Numbered from the stretch's first letter, positions 49,608 to 61,705 are shown. The stretch is 64,000 bases of DNA from Bacillus sp. HSf4 (GCF_029537375.1 NZ_CP120679.1:3026001-3090000); one strand, 5' to 3'. Made by a program: numbers and translations. Notes: generated from the letters alone by a model not told the origin.

Positions 49608-49639
49608 CAAAAAAAGGGACGCGCTTGATGATCGCGTCC
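49608..49639 (-). terminator. Terminator of phoPR
   Basis: GGACGCG/CGCGTCC stem with a 9-base loop and a T7 run on the minus strand, about 100 bases after the phoR stop and before polA. Confidence 0.85.
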
Positions 49640-49737
49640 GTCTATATGGCTCCTTGGATGAAGGGGTTCACTAATGATCCTATCAGCCAAGTTTTAAACG
49701 TGTTTATCAAAGTTGTAAAGCCTTTGTAAAGTTTCTT

Positions 49738-51495
49738 TTATTCCTCACCGTTTGCAGCAGCTCGTGTTAAGCGGACCGTAAACACAGTGCCTTTTCCCCG
49801 CTCGCTTTCGACATCGATTTCTCCGTGATGCGCTTCGATCAAATGCTTGACGATGGCAAGGCCGAGACCTGTTCCCCCCGAATTCCTGCTTCTGTCTTTG
49901 TCAATCCGGTAGAACCGTTCAAAAATCCTCGGGATTTCCGAGCGCTTGATGCCGATCCCCGTATCTTTTACTTTGACCTGAACCGCATCTTCCAGCACTT
50001 CCGCATGAATCGTCACACTGCCTTTTTCCGGTGTGTATGTGATCGCATTGTTAACCAAATTCAAAAAAACCTGCTTTAGTCTGTGCGGATCTCCGGAAGC
50101 AACGGCAGGCACTGCCGGTTTTTCCAGGGTCAGCGCAATCCCTTTTTCCTCCGCTTTATTCTTTAACAGCATCTCGATCTCTTCGAGAATTTCGCCGATG
50201 TCACATTTTTGAATATTTAAGGTGAAGTTCTGCTGTTCGATTTTCGAAAGGTCCAATAGATCCTGAATGAGATTTTGCAGGCGGCCGCTTTCTTTTAAAA
50301 TGATCGAGAGAAACTGCAAAAGGGTTTCCCGTTCGTTCATGGCTCCGTCCAACAGCGTCTCTGTGAATCCTTTGATCGAGGTAATTGGTGTTTTCAGCTC
50401 ATGAGAAACATTCGCGACAAAGTCCTTCCTCATTTCTTCAAGCTTCTTTCTCTCCGTCATATCATGAAAAACGAGGACGATGCCTTTCCATTCATCATTG
50501 ATGCCGATAATCGGAACACCGTCGACTTCAAAATATCTTCTCTCGATTTTGATCGGCAGCTTAAACATCTTGCGGACCTTTGTTTCCGTCATAAAGATTT
50601 CTTCGATGAGATTGATGATCTCTTCATGTTCAAGCACTTCATGGTAGAAGTGGTAGAGAAGCTGGTCGGCTTCTACATGGAACTGCTTTTGATAGGCCCG
50701 GTTTACAAGATGGATATAGCCTTTGCCATCGATTAAAATCAGGCCTGAATCGATATTTTCAATCACGGTTTGCAGCCGGTCCCGCTGCATTTCCTGCGCT
50801 CTTGTCATGTCCTGCAAATTTTGGGCGAGCATATTGATGGACTGGCTCAGCATCGTTTCATCTTCATTGAACGTCCTTGCTTTATAGTTTCCTTTCGCAA
50901 GCTCAATGGCAACTTGTGTCGCGGATTCAATCGGATTCGTGTATTGGGACGTAATTCTCGCCCCAAGCCCGGCAATGATTAAAAAAGCCGTTCCCAGGCT
51001 GACACCTAGAAGAATCCAAATTTTTTGATTGATATCCTGCAGAGAATCGACCGGAGAGCTGATCAGAATATAGCCTTGCAGCTCCCCCGCCTCTTTGAGC
51101 GGCTGGACATAGCGGAACACAGACTCATCACTCGGCCTGATTCTGAAGCCTCCGCCTTCGCCATCCAAATCGGTTTCAACCGCTTGTTTGATGACGGACT
51201 TGTTTGCCGCATGCTCTCCAAAATGAAAAAGAACCTGACCTTTTGTATCAATCAGTGATACATCACTGTCCAGTTCACGGCTTGCTTTCTCTAAAATTGC
51301 GCCTTGTTTAGAAGACTTAAGGTTTCCGGCATCCGTCAGCGAGGCTAGCAAGCCGGCCTCTTTTTCAATGTGGCTGCTTAATTTTGCATTGTAAGAGGAG
51401 TGGAACAAGTGAACAAGCAGAAAACCGAGTGAAGCAAATACGAGAATCAACAGCGTCAGCAGGGCAGCTAAAAGCCTGGTCCGGAATTTAATCAT
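49738..51495 (-). CDS. phoR: Phosphate-starvation sensor histidine kinase PhoR
   Basis: 585-residue membrane kinase. Helices at about 8-30 and 160-180 flank an extracytoplasmic PDC-like sensor; a HAMP linker (about 180-232), a PAS domain (about 240-345), the HisKA site VSHELKTP with His365, and the ATPase domain ([27 protein letters not shown]) follow. Overlaps phoP by 8 bases. Controls teichoic acid, phosphatase and Pst genes through PhoP. Confidence 0.96.
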   Translation of the reverse strand: MIKFRTRLLAALLTLLILVFASLGFLLVHLFHSSYNAKLSSHIEKEAGLLASLTDAGNLKSSKQGAILEKASRELDSDVSLIDTKGQVLFHFGEHAANKSVIKQAVETDLDGEGGGFRIRPSDESVFRYVQPLKEAGELQGYILISSPVDSLQDINQKIWILLGVSLGTAFLIIAGLGARITSQYTNPIESATQVAIELAKGNYKARTFNEDETMLSQSINMLAQNLQDMTRAQEMQRDRLQTVIENIDSGLILIDGKGYIHLVNRAYQKQFHVEADQLLYHFYHEVLEHEEIINLIEEIFMTETKVRKMFKLPIKIERRYFEVDGVPIIGINDEWKGIVLVFHDMTERKKLEEMRKDFVANVSHELKTPITSIKGFTETLLDGAMNERETLLQFLSIILKESGRLQNLIQDLLDLSKIEQQNFTLNIQKCDIGEILEEIEMLLKNKAEEKGIALTLEKPAVPAVASGDPHRLKQVFLNLVNNAITYTPEKGSVTIHAEVLEDAVQVKVKDTGIGIKRSEIPRIFERFYRIDKDRSRNSGGTGLGLAIVKHLIEAHHGEIDVESERGKGTVFTVRLTRAAANGEE

Positions 51496-52210
51496 TCAGT
51501 TTCGGCTCCTCCATTTTGTAGCCAAGACCTCTAATCGTTTTAATGTATTCCGGTTTTTTCGTGTTTTTTTCGATTTTATCGCGAAGATGGCTGATATGGA
51601 CGTCGACGATGCGCGTGTCTCCGGCAAAGTCGTAATTCCAGACAGCGTTCAAGAGAAGATCCCTTGTCAGCACCCTTCCTTTATGTTTTCCAAGATACAA
51701 AAGGAGCTCAAATTCCTTCGGCGTCAGCTCGAGACGCTCATTTTGAAAATACACTTCGTAATGTTCAGGCAGTATTTTTAGGTCGCCGATAATCAATTCA
51801 CCCGCATCGATTTCTTCAGGTTCTTCGGGCTGAACAGACATCGTCTGTGTTCTTCTTAAAATCGCTTTGACCCTAGCCGTCACTTCTCTCGGGCTGAACG
51901 GCTTTGTCATATAATCGTCTGCGCCCAGCTCAAGTCCGAGCACTTTGTCAAATTCATCGTCCTTTGCGGTCAGCATCAAAATCGGATACATCAGCTTTTT
52001 CTGCCTAAGTTCCTTGCAGACTTCGATTCCGTCCATTTTCGGAAGCATCAGATCGAGCACGATCAGATCAGGCTTCTCTTCTATCGCCTTTAACAGGCCC
52101 GCCTCTCCGTCCATGGCCGTCACAACGTGGTAGCCTGACCTTTCAAGGTTATATTTAAGAAGCGTAACAATTGATTCCTCATCGTCTACAACTAATATCT
52201 TTTTGCTCAT
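51488..52210 (-). CDS. phoP: Phosphate regulon response regulator PhoP
   Basis: 240 residues from the ATG at 52210 (TGGAGGC upstream). Receiver domain with the phospho-acceptor Asp53 in [13 protein letters not shown] and an OmpR-type winged helix C-terminal domain ([22 protein letters not shown]...). Upstream frame extension has no ribosome site. Confidence 0.97.
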   Translation of the reverse strand: MSKKILVVDDEESIVTLLKYNLERSGYHVVTAMDGEAGLLKAIEEKPDLIVLDLMLPKMDGIEVCKELRQKKLMYPILMLTAKDDEFDKVLGLELGADDYMTKPFSPREVTARVKAILRRTQTMSVQPEEPEEIDAGELIIGDLKILPEHYEVYFQNERLELTPKEFELLLYLGKHKGRVLTRDLLLNAVWNYDFAGDTRIVDVHISHLRDKIEKNTKKPEYIKTIRGLGYKMEEPKLND

Positions 52211-52503
52211 GACATGCCTCCAGGCTTCATATTTCCCCGACATCTCTATCTCTATTTTTATATGTGCGAAACGTTTTCACTCTTATTTTAACGAAAGCCT
52301 TTCTGTTCGACAATTTGATTTTTCATTGTTTTGAATAAAATCTCTTTTTTCTGCCAACATCCGGCCGTTCAATGGTGAAAAGTGAGATGACTGGTTCAAA
52401 TTCCATTCAAAGACGAAAATGTCCGGGCAGATGATTATGATTAGGTATATGCTGACAGCCTCTGTTTATGTCTTTCATTTTCATTTTCTATATTATGTAA
52501 TCC
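52211..52503 (-). promoter_or_regulatory. phoP upstream region
   Basis: About 290 gene-free bases between mdh and phoP. B. subtilis phoPR has several promoters in this position (sigma-A, -E and others, autoregulated by PhoP~P and repressed by CcpA). Here I see an AT-rich stretch and one cre-like AAACGTTTTCA near 52268-52278 that has an extra base in its left half, so I do not assign individual promoters. Confidence 0.4.
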
Positions 52504-52537
52504 GAAAAACAGGCAGGCTTTTTATTAAGCCTGCCTG
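52504..52537 (-). terminator. Terminator of the citZ-icd-mdh group
   Basis: Perfect 11-bp stem CAGGCAGGCTT/AAGCCTGCCTG, 6-base loop, then T-rich tail on the minus strand, just after mdh. Confidence 0.92.
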
Positions 52538-52547
52538 TCTGTTTGTT

Positions 52548-53486
52548 TTATGAGAGTACTTTCATCACGTTTTTAACCGATTGTACGGATTGATCAAGCT
52601 GACTTTTTTCAGACTCGGTCAGATCAAGCTCAATGATCTTTTCAAGACCGTTTCCGCCGATAATCGTCGGTACGCCGAGGTAAATACCGCTGTAGCCGTA
52701 TTCGCCTTCAAGGAAGGCAATGGTCGGCAGCACGCGGCGCTGGTCTTTCAAGATCGCCTCAACCATCTCAGTCAGAGAAGCGGCTGGCGCATAATAGGCG
52801 CTTCCGTTTCCTAACAGGTTGACAATTTCTCCCCCGCCTTTTCTCGTCCTTTCGACAATGGCATCGATCCGGTCTTTTGGAAGAAGCGTTTCAAGCGGAA
52901 CACCGCCTGCATAAGAGTAACGAACGAGCGGTACCATATCGTCGCCATGACCGCCCAGCACAAAACCGGTGATGTCTTTGACAGACAGGTTCAGCTCCTG
53001 AGCGACAAACGTTCTGAATCTTGCAGTATCCAGAATTCCGGACTGTCCGATGACCCGCTCTTTCGGAAAGCCCGATTCTTTGTATACGGCGTAAGTCATC
53101 GCATCAACAGGGTTTGTCAACACGATGATGATACAGTCAGGCGAATATTTGACAATTTCTCTGGTTACACTTCTCATGATTTTTTCGTTCGTAGCCACGA
53201 GGTCGTCCCGGCTCATTCCAGGCTTTCTTGCGATGCCCGCCGTAATGACGACAATATCAGAACCGGCCGTGTCTTCATAGTTCGCCGTCCCTTTCACATC
53301 CGCGTCAAATCCTTGGACAGGACTCGCTTCAAGCATATCGAGCGCTTTCCCTTTTGTAGGGTTCTCCAGCTGCGGAATGTCGACCAAAACGACGTCGGCC
53401 AATTCTTTTTGAGCCGTTAAGAATGCAGTTGTTGCACCTGTAAAACCCGCTCCGATGACAGATACTTTATTTCGCTTCTTTCCCAT
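52548..53486 (-). CDS. mdh: Malate dehydrogenase
   Basis: NAD-dependent TCA-cycle enzyme, 312 residues, LDH-like type. Nucleotide motif [14 protein letters not shown], substrate Arg residues in [12 protein letters not shown] and LDTARFR, catalytic His in [11 protein letters not shown]. Follows icd by 51 bp. Confidence 0.97.
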   Translation of the reverse strand: MGKKRNKVSVIGAGFTGATTAFLTAQKELADVVLVDIPQLENPTKGKALDMLEASPVQGFDADVKGTANYEDTAGSDIVVITAGIARKPGMSRDDLVATNEKIMRSVTREIVKYSPDCIIIVLTNPVDAMTYAVYKESGFPKERVIGQSGILDTARFRTFVAQELNLSVKDITGFVLGGHGDDMVPLVRYSYAGGVPLETLLPKDRIDAIVERTRKGGGEIVNLLGNGSAYYAPAASLTEMVEAILKDQRRVLPTIAFLEGEYGYSGIYLGVPTIIGGNGLEKIIELDLTESEKSQLDQSVQSVKNVMKVLS

Positions 53487-53537
53487 TTTTTCTACCCCTT
53501 TAATTGTTGTTTTTTTGTTATGAAACCCAGTTGCCGC

Positions 53538-54809
53538 TTAAGACATGTTTTTGATGAGCTCATCCCCGAACTCAGAGCATTTTACTTCTGTCGCGCCGTC
53601 CATCAGGCGGGCAAAATCGTAGGTCACGACTTTGGAAGCGATGGTTTTTTCCATCGATTGAATGATAAGGTCGGCAGCTTCATTCCAGCCTAAATGCTCA
53701 AGAAGCAGAACGCCGGAAAGGATGACCGAAGACGGGTTTACTTTGTCCAGTCCGGCATATTTAGGCGCTGTTCCGTGTGTCGCCTCAAAGATGGCATGTC
53801 CTGTTTCATAGTTGATGTTTGCTCCAGGTGCGATGCCGATTCCGCCCACTTGTGCTGCAAGGGCGTCTGAGATGTAGTCCCCGTTCAGGTTCATTGTCGC
53901 AACGACGTCAAACTCGGCCGGACGCGTCAGAATCTGCTGAAGGAAAATGTCGGCGATGCTGTCTTTAACGATGATTTTTCCGGCTGCTTCAGCTTCGCTT
54001 TGCGCTTTGTTAGCCGCGTCTTTGCCGTCTTTTTCGACGATGCGGTCGTATTCGGCCCATGTGAACACTTTATCGCCGAATTCTTTTTCAGCCACTTCAT
54101 AACCCCAGTTTTTGAAGGCTCCTTCAGTGAATTTCATGATGTTTCCTTTGTGTACGAGTGTGACAGATTTGCGGCCGTGTTCAATCGCATACTCGATCGC
54201 CGCTCTGACAAGCCTTGATGTTCCCTCTTCAGAAACAGGCTTGATGCCGATGCCTGATGTTTCAGGGAAGCGGATTTTGTTGACACCCAGCTCGTTTTTC
54301 AGGAAAGAAATCAGCTTTTCAACTTCTTCAGAGCCTTTCGCATACTCGATGCCGGCGTAGATATCTTCGGTATTTTCACGGAAGATGACCATGTCTGTAT
54401 CCTCAGGGCGCTTAACCGGGGATGGTACGCCAGTGAAGTAGCGGACAGGGCGCAGGCATGTAAACAAGTCAAGCTCTTGTCTGAGAGCGACGTTTAATGA
54501 ACGGATTCCGCCGCCTACAGGAGTTGTTAAAGGACCTTTGATCGCGATGAGGTATTCGCGGATCGCGTCAAGCGTTTCCTCTGGAAGCCATTCACCGGTT
54601 TTGTTGTATGCTTTTTCCCCGGCGTAAACTTCTTTCCAGGTAATCTCTTTTTCGCCGTTATAAGCTTTTTCAACGGCTGCTTCCAAAACCCTGGAAGCCG
54701 CTCTCCAAATATCAGGACCGGTTCCGTCCCCTTCAATAAACGGGATGATCGGGTTGTTTGGAACGTTTAATACTCCGCCAGAGACTGTAATTTTTTCACC
54801 TTGTGCCAC
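53538..54809 (-). CDS. icd: Isocitrate dehydrogenase (NADP+)
   Basis: 423 residues from the GTG at 54809 ([11 protein letters not shown]...), matching B. subtilis; GGGAGG is 8 bases upstream. Substrate loop [14 protein letters not shown] with the Ser and Arg residues, NADP site [14 protein letters not shown], metal Asp residues in [13 protein letters not shown]. Part of citZ-icd-mdh. Confidence 0.97.
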   Translation of the reverse strand: MAQGEKITVSGGVLNVPNNPIIPFIEGDGTGPDIWRAASRVLEAAVEKAYNGEKEITWKEVYAGEKAYNKTGEWLPEETLDAIREYLIAIKGPLTTPVGGGIRSLNVALRQELDLFTCLRPVRYFTGVPSPVKRPEDTDMVIFRENTEDIYAGIEYAKGSEEVEKLISFLKNELGVNKIRFPETSGIGIKPVSEEGTSRLVRAAIEYAIEHGRKSVTLVHKGNIMKFTEGAFKNWGYEVAEKEFGDKVFTWAEYDRIVEKDGKDAANKAQSEAEAAGKIIVKDSIADIFLQQILTRPAEFDVVATMNLNGDYISDALAAQVGGIGIAPGANINYETGHAIFEATHGTAPKYAGLDKVNPSSVILSGVLLLEHLGWNEAADLIIQSMEKTIASKVVTYDFARLMDGATEVKCSEFGDELIKNMS

Positions 54810-54841
54810 AATAAAACCTCCCATAATATGTAATTCATATA

Positions 54842-54886
54842 GAAAAACATCTGTTTCCCCCGTGAGTGCGGGGGACAAGCATGTTT
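54842..54886 (-). terminator. Hairpin between citZ and icd
   Basis: AACAT-CCCCCG / CGGGGG-ATGTT stem with an internal loop and TTTTTC; likely ends or attenuates citZ transcripts before icd. Confidence 0.75.
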
Positions 54887-54963
54887 TTTTCATAGATTCA
54901 ATGTTTTAGAAAGAACCGTAAGAGGCCGGCCAGACGAGTCGCGGGCAAACCTCTTTACATCGG

Positions 54964-56082
54964 TCAGCTTCTTTCTTCAATCGGAATGAATGTCTGCATG
55001 TCAGGGCCTGTATAATCTGCGCGCGGGCGAATCAGACGGTTGTTTTCATACTGTTCAAGAATATGGGCAAGCCATCCTGATACCCTGCTGATCGCAAAAA
55101 TAGGCGTGAAAAGATCATGGTCGATTCCTAAGCTATGATAAACCGATGCAGAATAAAAGTCTACGTTCGGCGGGAGCTTTTTTTGAGATGTGACGATTTG
55201 CTCAGTCCGCTCGGAAATCTCAAACCATTTGCTTTCACCGGTTAAATTCGTCAGCCGCCTGCTCATTTCCTTCAAATGTTTTGCACGCGGATCTCCCTGA
55301 CGGTATACGCGGTGGCCGAAGCCCATAATCTTTTCTTTCTTTTCGAACTTGGCTTGAATATATGAATCTACATTTTCCACTTCACCAATCTCTGAAAGCA
55401 TTTTCATAACAGCTTCGTTTGCTCCCCCGTGAAGCGGGCCTTTCAAGGCGCCGATTGCCGCTGTTATACCTGAGTATACGTCAGAAAGCGTGGCTACGCA
55501 TACTCTGGCCGTGAAAGTCGATGCGTTCAGTTCATGATCCGCGTGCAGGATCAAAGCTTTGTCAAACGCTTCCACTTCTATCGGCGAAGGTTCTTTTCCA
55601 TTCAGCATGTAGAGAAAATTAGCGGCAAAGCCGAGTTCCGGATTTGGCTCGATCGGCTCAAGCCCTTTGCGGATTCTTGAAAATGCGGCGACAAGCGCAG
55701 GCATCTTGGCCTGTAGACGGACCGCTTTTCTGTAATTTGCATCCGAATCCATTTGATCTGCTTCTTCGTCGAACAATCCCAGTAAAGAAACGGCTGTGCG
55801 CAGTGCTGCCATCGGGTGGACTTTTCCATTTGAGTAGGATTTGAAATGATCAATTACTTCTTTGGGGATACCGGCATTCTCAGAAAGCTGTTTTTTTAGC
55901 TCGGTAAGCTCTTCCCTGTTCGGCAGCTTTAAATGCCAAAGCAGATACACAACTTCTTCAAAGCTGGCTTTTTGTGTCAAATCATCGATGTTATACCCTA
56001 CATATGTAAGGGTGTCATCAATAATTGAACTCACTGATGATGTAGTGGCGACTACCCCTTCTAGGCCGCGTGTTGCTGTCAT
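54964..56082 (-). CDS. citZ: Citrate synthase II
   Basis: 372 residues from the ATG at 56082 (MTATRGLEGVVATTSS), chosen over the ATG at 56088 because GGGAGAG would otherwise touch the start codon. Catalytic His and Asp residues in LILHADHELNAST, GFGHRVYRQGDPRAKHL and NVDFYSASVYHSLG. Major TCA-cycle citrate synthase. Confidence 0.97.
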   Translation of the reverse strand: MTATRGLEGVVATTSSVSSIIDDTLTYVGYNIDDLTQKASFEEVVYLLWHLKLPNREELTELKKQLSENAGIPKEVIDHFKSYSNGKVHPMAALRTAVSLLGLFDEEADQMDSDANYRKAVRLQAKMPALVAAFSRIRKGLEPIEPNPELGFAANFLYMLNGKEPSPIEVEAFDKALILHADHELNASTFTARVCVATLSDVYSGITAAIGALKGPLHGGANEAVMKMLSEIGEVENVDSYIQAKFEKKEKIMGFGHRVYRQGDPRAKHLKEMSRRLTNLTGESKWFEISERTEQIVTSQKKLPPNVDFYSASVYHSLGIDHDLFTPIFAISRVSGWLAHILEQYENNRLIRPRADYTGPDMQTFIPIEERS

Positions 56083-56256
56083 ATACATCTCTCCCTTATT
56101 TAAAGATTTCCCCTTTTAAAATTAAACCAAAACCCTGGAGCAAAAACAACGCAGAATGTAAACACCACCTTTTGGCTCAAAAGAAAATGCTTACATAAAA
56201 TCGTTTTTCAAATAAAACAATCGCGGTGTTTTATATACCATTCAATACTCCGATAT

Positions 56257-56274
56257 GCTTAATGAAGATTAAGC
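56257..56274 (-). promoter_or_regulatory. Hairpin at the 5' end of the citZ transcript
   Basis: Perfect 7-bp inverted repeat GCTTAAT/ATTAAGC with a 4-base loop, 2-3 bases after the predicted +1, in a leader of about 190 bases. Possible mRNA stabiliser, regulator site, or contact for aconitase, which has been reported to bind citZ leader RNA in B. subtilis. Confidence 0.5.
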
Positions 56275-56282
56275 CTATTTAT

Positions 56283-56311
56283 ATTATAAACAAATTTCAG
56301 ACATTTGTTAA
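56283..56311 (-). promoter_or_regulatory. Sigma-A promoter of citZ
   Basis: TTAACA (56311-56306), 17-base spacer, TATAAT (56288-56283) on the minus strand. Confidence 0.8.
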
Positions 56312-56474
56312 ATGTTTAACTATAGTTTTTTTTTCTTATTTTTCCCCCCAATCGGCTTTTCTTTACAGATTTCTAGTAGTTTTACAGGCTTTATTTATAT
56401 TCAATTATGTTTTTTTGAAAAAATACGATGCTGAAATTTTTTCGGTTCCGAAACGTTTTATTCTCTTATCAAAC

Positions 56475-56500
56475 GAAAAAACCCCTTTTTTAAAGGGGTG
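56475..56500 (-). terminator. Terminator of ytwI
   Basis: ACCCC/GGGGT stem with an AT loop, followed by T6 on the minus strand, about 30 bases after the ytwI stop. Confidence 0.8.
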
Positions 56501-56531
56501 CATTTTTTCGAGACTGTCTTGCCATGTATGC

Positions 56532-56996
56532 CTACGGAGTGAAATGCTGTACCGCCTGCATGACAAGATATGCGATGCCGGCGCCGATTAAAGGGCCGAC
56601 CGCGACACCTTTAAATAAAGCGACGGCTAAAATCGTTCCGAACACAAGGGCGGTTGTAATATGCGGATCTTCCGCAAGCAATGTGATGCCGTTTTTGGCG
56701 ATCAGCGCTACGAGGATGCCGGCGCCGAGGGCGATCCACGCATAATATGATTTCACCGCTTCACCGAGCTGCTTAAATCCGATCTCGCCTGTTGCAATCG
56801 GCACTAAAACGGCGATCGTAATCACCGTCACGCCCCAGTTGATTCCCTTGGATTGTATGGCGGGAAACAGCTTTTGGTCGAGGCCGACCAGCTTGATTAA
56901 AAGCAGGACGGATACGGCAATGATTAAAGACTGGTTTTTCGCAACTAAAGCGATCGCCAGCAAAAGTAGCAAAAATAAATTGGCTTGAGTAAACAT
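56532..56996 (-). CDS. ytwI: DUF441 membrane protein YtwI
   Basis: 154 residues, four to five hydrophobic helices, DUF441 (UPF0756) features such as GINWGVTVITIAVLVPIATGEIGF split around the central loop and LIGAGIAYLVMQ at the end. Function unknown. Divergent from ytvI. Confidence 0.88.
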   Translation of the reverse strand: MFTQANLFLLLLLAIALVAKNQSLIIAVSVLLLIKLVGLDQKLFPAIQSKGINWGVTVITIAVLVPIATGEIGFKQLGEAVKSYYAWIALGAGILVALIAKNGITLLAEDPHITTALVFGTILAVALFKGVAVGPLIGAGIAYLVMQAVQHFTP

Positions 56997-57094
56997 CTGC
57001 TTTCATCTCCATTTTTTATTGACCTTTCTCATAATAACAAGACTCATGAATAAAATGAAATTAGGACACGCTTTCTGATCAGGAGGATTTTGAC

Positions 57095-58213
57095 GTGAAT
57101 CAATCCCATCTTGCAATTGCACTTCGGGCGGGCTCTGTGCTCATCCTCGCTGCGGCTATCGGAACGCTCGGCTACTACTCTTTCCCGTTAACCTATCCTT
57201 TTGTGATTGCCCTTATTCTCGCTGTCATCATCAATCCTTTTGTGGAATGGCTGGAAGAGCGGTCGGGCTTTCCGAGGGGTCTTAATGTCGCCATTGTACT
57301 GTCCGCTTTTTTGACAGCGGGGGCCGGTTTTTTAACATTGATCGTCGCCGAAATCGCCTCCGGTGCTGCTTATTTGGCCAAAATACTGCCCGCCCAGCTG
57401 AATCGGGCAGCTCTTTATGTCGAGCATTTTTTCACAAACAGAATCATGCCGCTGTACAATCAGCTTGCCGCATATTTTGACGGGCTCGAAGCCGGCCAGC
57501 AGGAATCCATCATCACGCAGATCGAACATTTGGGCAGTAAAATCGCTTCAAGCACCGCCTTATTCCTTTCTAAAATTCTTGAAACGGTGCCGCTTTTTTT
57601 CGCATTTCTGCCAAATACGGCAGCCGTGCTGATTTTTTCACTGCTGGCCACTTTTTTCATCAGCAAAGATCTTCATAAATTGAAAAAAGGAGCGCAGGCA
57701 TTTTTACCAGAACGCCTGGTCTCGGGGGCAGCTGCGGTCTATGCTGAATTGAAAAAAGCACTAGCGGGATTTTTAAAGGCTCAGCTTGCACTCGTGACCA
57801 TCACGATGGTTCTCGTGATGATCGGACTGTTCGTATTAAAGGTCAACCACGCGATCGCCATCGCCTTTTTGATCGCGATTGTCGATCTTCTCCCATATCT
57901 CGGGGCGGGGTCTGTGTTTGTCCCATGGATCGTCTATTTAGCGATAACCAAACAGCTGCCGCTTGCGATCGGCCTCGGGGTTTTGTACGTTGTGGTCCTG
58001 CTTTTCAGACAGCTTGCCGAACCAAAAATTTTGAGCAAATCGATCGGACTTCACCCTTTAAGCACGTTAATCGCCCTTTTTGCCGGGTTCAAGTTGTTTG
58101 GGTTTCTCGGACTGATCATGGGTCCCGCGCTTCTCGTCCTTATTCAAGCGCTCTTTACGACGGGGATTTTAAAAGATATATGGCTATTTATTATAAAAGG
58201 AGAGCAAAAATAA
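57095..58213 (+). CDS. ytvI: AI-2E family transporter-like protein YtvI
   Basis: 372 residues, about eight membrane helices with the AI-2E family architecture: two N-terminal helices, a long soluble segment (about 90-155), and the C-terminal core with VDLLPYLGAGSVFVPW and GLIMGPALLVLI. GTG at 57095 with AGGAGG upstream. Members include exporters of small molecules and Na+/H+ antiporters; the substrate here is unknown. Confidence 0.85.
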   Translation: MNQSHLAIALRAGSVLILAAAIGTLGYYSFPLTYPFVIALILAVIINPFVEWLEERSGFPRGLNVAIVLSAFLTAGAGFLTLIVAEIASGAAYLAKILPAQLNRAALYVEHFFTNRIMPLYNQLAAYFDGLEAGQQESIITQIEHLGSKIASSTALFLSKILETVPLFFAFLPNTAAVLIFSLLATFFISKDLHKLKKGAQAFLPERLVSGAAAVYAELKKALAGFLKAQLALVTITMVLVMIGLFVLKVNHAIAIAFLIAIVDLLPYLGAGSVFVPWIVYLAITKQLPLAIGLGVLYVVVLLFRQLAEPKILSKSIGLHPLSTLIALFAGFKLFGFLGLIMGPALLVLIQALFTTGILKDIWLFIIKGEQK

Positions 58214-58253
58214 ACGACAATCCGCATTACAGCAGGCTGCCGCACCAATAAAA

Positions 58254-58640
58254 CTATTTGATGATTTTCACCCGCCTGCCTTCAGACATCCTTTTCAGCT
58301 TGCGGGACAAGAATGGCTTCAGACGGTTGCGTGAAGCCGGAAACAGAAGCAGCAATCCGATGATATCCGATAAAAACCCGGGCAAAAGAAGCAGCATGCC
58401 GCCAATGAAGATACAGAGCCCGTCTAAAATCGCATCTCCGGGCATCTTTCCGTATTGAAGATCCCGCTGCACCTTGTGGTATACCTCGATCCCTTGTTTT
58501 TTTGCGAGAGCTGCACCGAGAAAGCCCGTCAGGATGATCAGCAAAACGGTCGGAAGCACGCCGATCCAATTAGCCGACAATAAAAACAGACCGATTTCAC
58601 TAGCGGGGAAGATGACGAGAAATAATAAGAAAAACTTCAT
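58254..58640 (-). CDS. fxsA: FxsA family membrane protein
   Basis: 128 residues from the ATG at 58640 (GAGGTG upstream). Family pattern: short helices at about 3-20 and 23-43, conserved G-x-x-L-A-K-K-Q-G, an amphipathic stretch, and a third helix pair (FIGGMLLLLPGFLSDIIGLLLL) before a basic tail. In E. coli FxsA relieves phage T7 exclusion by F; the role in Bacillus is unknown. Confidence 0.85.
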   Translation of the reverse strand: MKFFLLFLVIFPASEIGLFLLSANWIGVLPTVLLIILTGFLGAALAKKQGIEVYHKVQRDLQYGKMPGDAILDGLCIFIGGMLLLLPGFLSDIIGLLLLFPASRNRLKPFLSRKLKRMSEGRRVKIIK

Positions 58641-58710
58641 TGCTTTCACCTCGTGTTCTTAGATAGAAGCGAACGGCCGCTCTTTTTTTGTGCGCGTTTT
58701 CATAGCTTGC

Positions 58711-58743
58711 AAAAAAAGAAGGGAAATGGATTCCCCTTCTTTT
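58711..58743 (-). terminator. Terminator of the pfkA-pyk operon
   Basis: AAGAAGGG/CCCTTCTT stem, then a T-run on the minus strand, about 20 bases after pyk. Confidence 0.85.
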
Positions 58744-58761
58744 CCGGAAAATGACAAGATA

Positions 58762-60519
58762 TTAAAGAACGCTTGCACGTCCTCTGTAAACTGCTCCTCT
58801 GGCTGAGTCGACCGTAATTTCTTCACCTTGTTTCAAGATGGAAGTGGCATTTTCGACACCGACAATAACAGGAATGCCGAGGCTTAAGCCTACAACAGCC
58901 GCATGGCTTGTTAAGCCGCCTTCTTCCGTGATCAAAGCACCCGCTTTTTCGATCGATGCGATCATATCGCGGTCCGTGCATTTTGTCACCAATACGGCGC
59001 CGTCTTTCATTTTTTCGCTCGCGTCTTTCGCGTTTTCGGCAATGACCACTTCTCCTATCGCCGATTTACGGCCAATTCCTTGTCCTTTTGCCACCACATC
59101 ACCGACAACATATACCTTCATCAAGTTCGTTGTACCGGCTTCACCGACAGCACCGGCTGTAATCACAATCAAATCGCCATGGCGGACAAGGCCTGTATCA
59201 AGCGACTTTTGCACCGCATTTTCAAGCATCTCATCCGTAGAGCTGTGATTTTGGCCGCTCGTAGCGAAAACGCCGAAGACAAGAGACAGCTTTCTTGAAA
59301 CGGAGTCATTGACAGTAACGGCAACGATCGGCGCCTGCGGGCGATATTTGGAGATCATTCTCGCTGTATGGCCGCTTTCTGTAGGCGCCACAATCGCCGA
59401 AACATCGAGATTAATCGCTGTGTGTGCAACGGACTGGCCGATTGCATCGGTAATCGACATACCGACTTGTTTGCTCCTTGCAGAAAGAATTTTTTTATGG
59501 TTGAGCGCTTCTTCTGAGCGGGATGCAATATTGTGCATCGTCTGCACGGCTTCTACCGGATAATTTCCGGCTGCCGTTTCACCTGAAAGCATGATCGCAT
59601 CTGTGCCGTCAAAGATCGCATTTGCGACATCGCTCGCTTCAGCGCGCGTCGGACGCGGGTTGCGCTGCATGCTGTCCAGCATCTGTGTTGCCGTGATGAC
59701 AGGCTTGCCGAGCGCATTACATTTTTTGATCAGCTCTTTTTGAACGAGCGGCACCTCTTCCGCCGGGATTTCAACGCCCAAATCGCCGCGGGCAACCATC
59801 AGGCCGTCAGACACTTCCAGAATGCGGTCGATATTATCGACGCCTTCCTGATTTTCGATTTTCGGGATAATTTGGATGTCTGTTGCGCGATGCTCTTCAA
59901 GCAATTCGCGGATTTCAAGAACATCTGACGGGCGGCGCACAAATGACGCAGCGATGAAATCGACGCCTTGTTCAATTCCGAAGACGATATCCTTCGCGTC
60001 CTTTTCCGTAATTCCCGGAAGGTTCACACTGACACCCGGCACATTGACGCCTTTTTTATTTTTGAGTGTTCCGCTGTTCATGACTTTCGTCAAAATTTCG
60101 CCATTATCTGCGTTCACTTCGATGACTTCAAGACCGATCAGGCCGTCGTCAAGTAAAATGGTTGAACCTGCTGACACATCATCAATCAAACCGTCATATG
60201 TAACAGAAATTTTTTCTGTCGTCCCAATGACTTCCTCCATTGAAACGATCAGCTGTGAACCGGCTTCCAGCTCAATTGCACCATTTTCCATCGTGTGCGT
60301 GCGGATTTCCGGCCCTTTTGTATCAAGAAGAATCCCTACATCTTTTCCGAGCTTGGCGGCCGCTTCGCGGATGTTTTTGATCCTTGCGCCGTGCTCTTCA
60401 AAATCTCCGTGGGAAAAGTTGAGACGCGCCACGTTCATTCCGGCTTCCATCAGCTGAGTGAGCTTTTCCACACTTTCGCTGGCCGGACCTATTGTACAAA
60501 CGATTTTAGTCTTTCTCAT
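58762..60519 (-). CDS. pyk: Pyruvate kinase
   Basis: 585 residues: catalytic barrel ([47 protein letters not shown] in two conserved blocks), C-domain, and the extra ~110-residue C-terminal PEP-utiliser-like domain typical of Bacillus ([20 protein letters not shown]). ATG with GGAGGA upstream, 23 bp after pfkA. Confidence 0.97.
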   Translation of the reverse strand: MRKTKIVCTIGPASESVEKLTQLMEAGMNVARLNFSHGDFEEHGARIKNIREAAAKLGKDVGILLDTKGPEIRTHTMENGAIELEAGSQLIVSMEEVIGTTEKISVTYDGLIDDVSAGSTILLDDGLIGLEVIEVNADNGEILTKVMNSGTLKNKKGVNVPGVSVNLPGITEKDAKDIVFGIEQGVDFIAASFVRRPSDVLEIRELLEEHRATDIQIIPKIENQEGVDNIDRILEVSDGLMVARGDLGVEIPAEEVPLVQKELIKKCNALGKPVITATQMLDSMQRNPRPTRAEASDVANAIFDGTDAIMLSGETAAGNYPVEAVQTMHNIASRSEEALNHKKILSARSKQVGMSITDAIGQSVAHTAINLDVSAIVAPTESGHTARMISKYRPQAPIVAVTVNDSVSRKLSLVFGVFATSGQNHSSTDEMLENAVQKSLDTGLVRHGDLIVITAGAVGEAGTTNLMKVYVVGDVVAKGQGIGRKSAIGEVVIAENAKDASEKMKDGAVLVTKCTDRDMIASIEKAGALITEEGGLTSHAAVVGLSLGIPVIVGVENATSILKQGEEITVDSARGAVYRGRASVL

Positions 60520-60542
60520 ATTGCTTCCTCCTCGGGTTTACA

Positions 60543-61520
<978 letters not shown>

Positions 61521-61609
61521 TTATATAATTTACCTTAACACGTACATTGCCGCAAAAACAATGAAAAAGGGATGTAATTTTTCTGAAAATCCCTTATAAA
61601 ACCTTAATC

Positions 61610-61638
61610 ATTATACAATTAAACAAACAGTTTTTAAA
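61610..61638 (-). promoter_or_regulatory. Candidate promoter of pfkA-pyk
   Basis: TATAAT (61615-61610) with a weak -35 TTTAAA at 17 bases. In the leader, AAGGGAT pairs with ATCCCTT (about 61566-61596), followed by TTTTC; this could be an attenuator or a stabilising hairpin. Confidence 0.5.
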
Positions 61639-61705
61639 TAAATTTTAAACAAACTCTTTGAAAAATCGCGGCAAATGACACAATCCTTTCACTTTCTTCG
61701 CTCTC

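Noticed and set aside
52264-52279. cre-like sequence upstream of phoP
   Set aside because: The left half has one base too many to fit WTGNNARCGNWWWCAW. CcpA control of phoPR is known, but I do not call this site.
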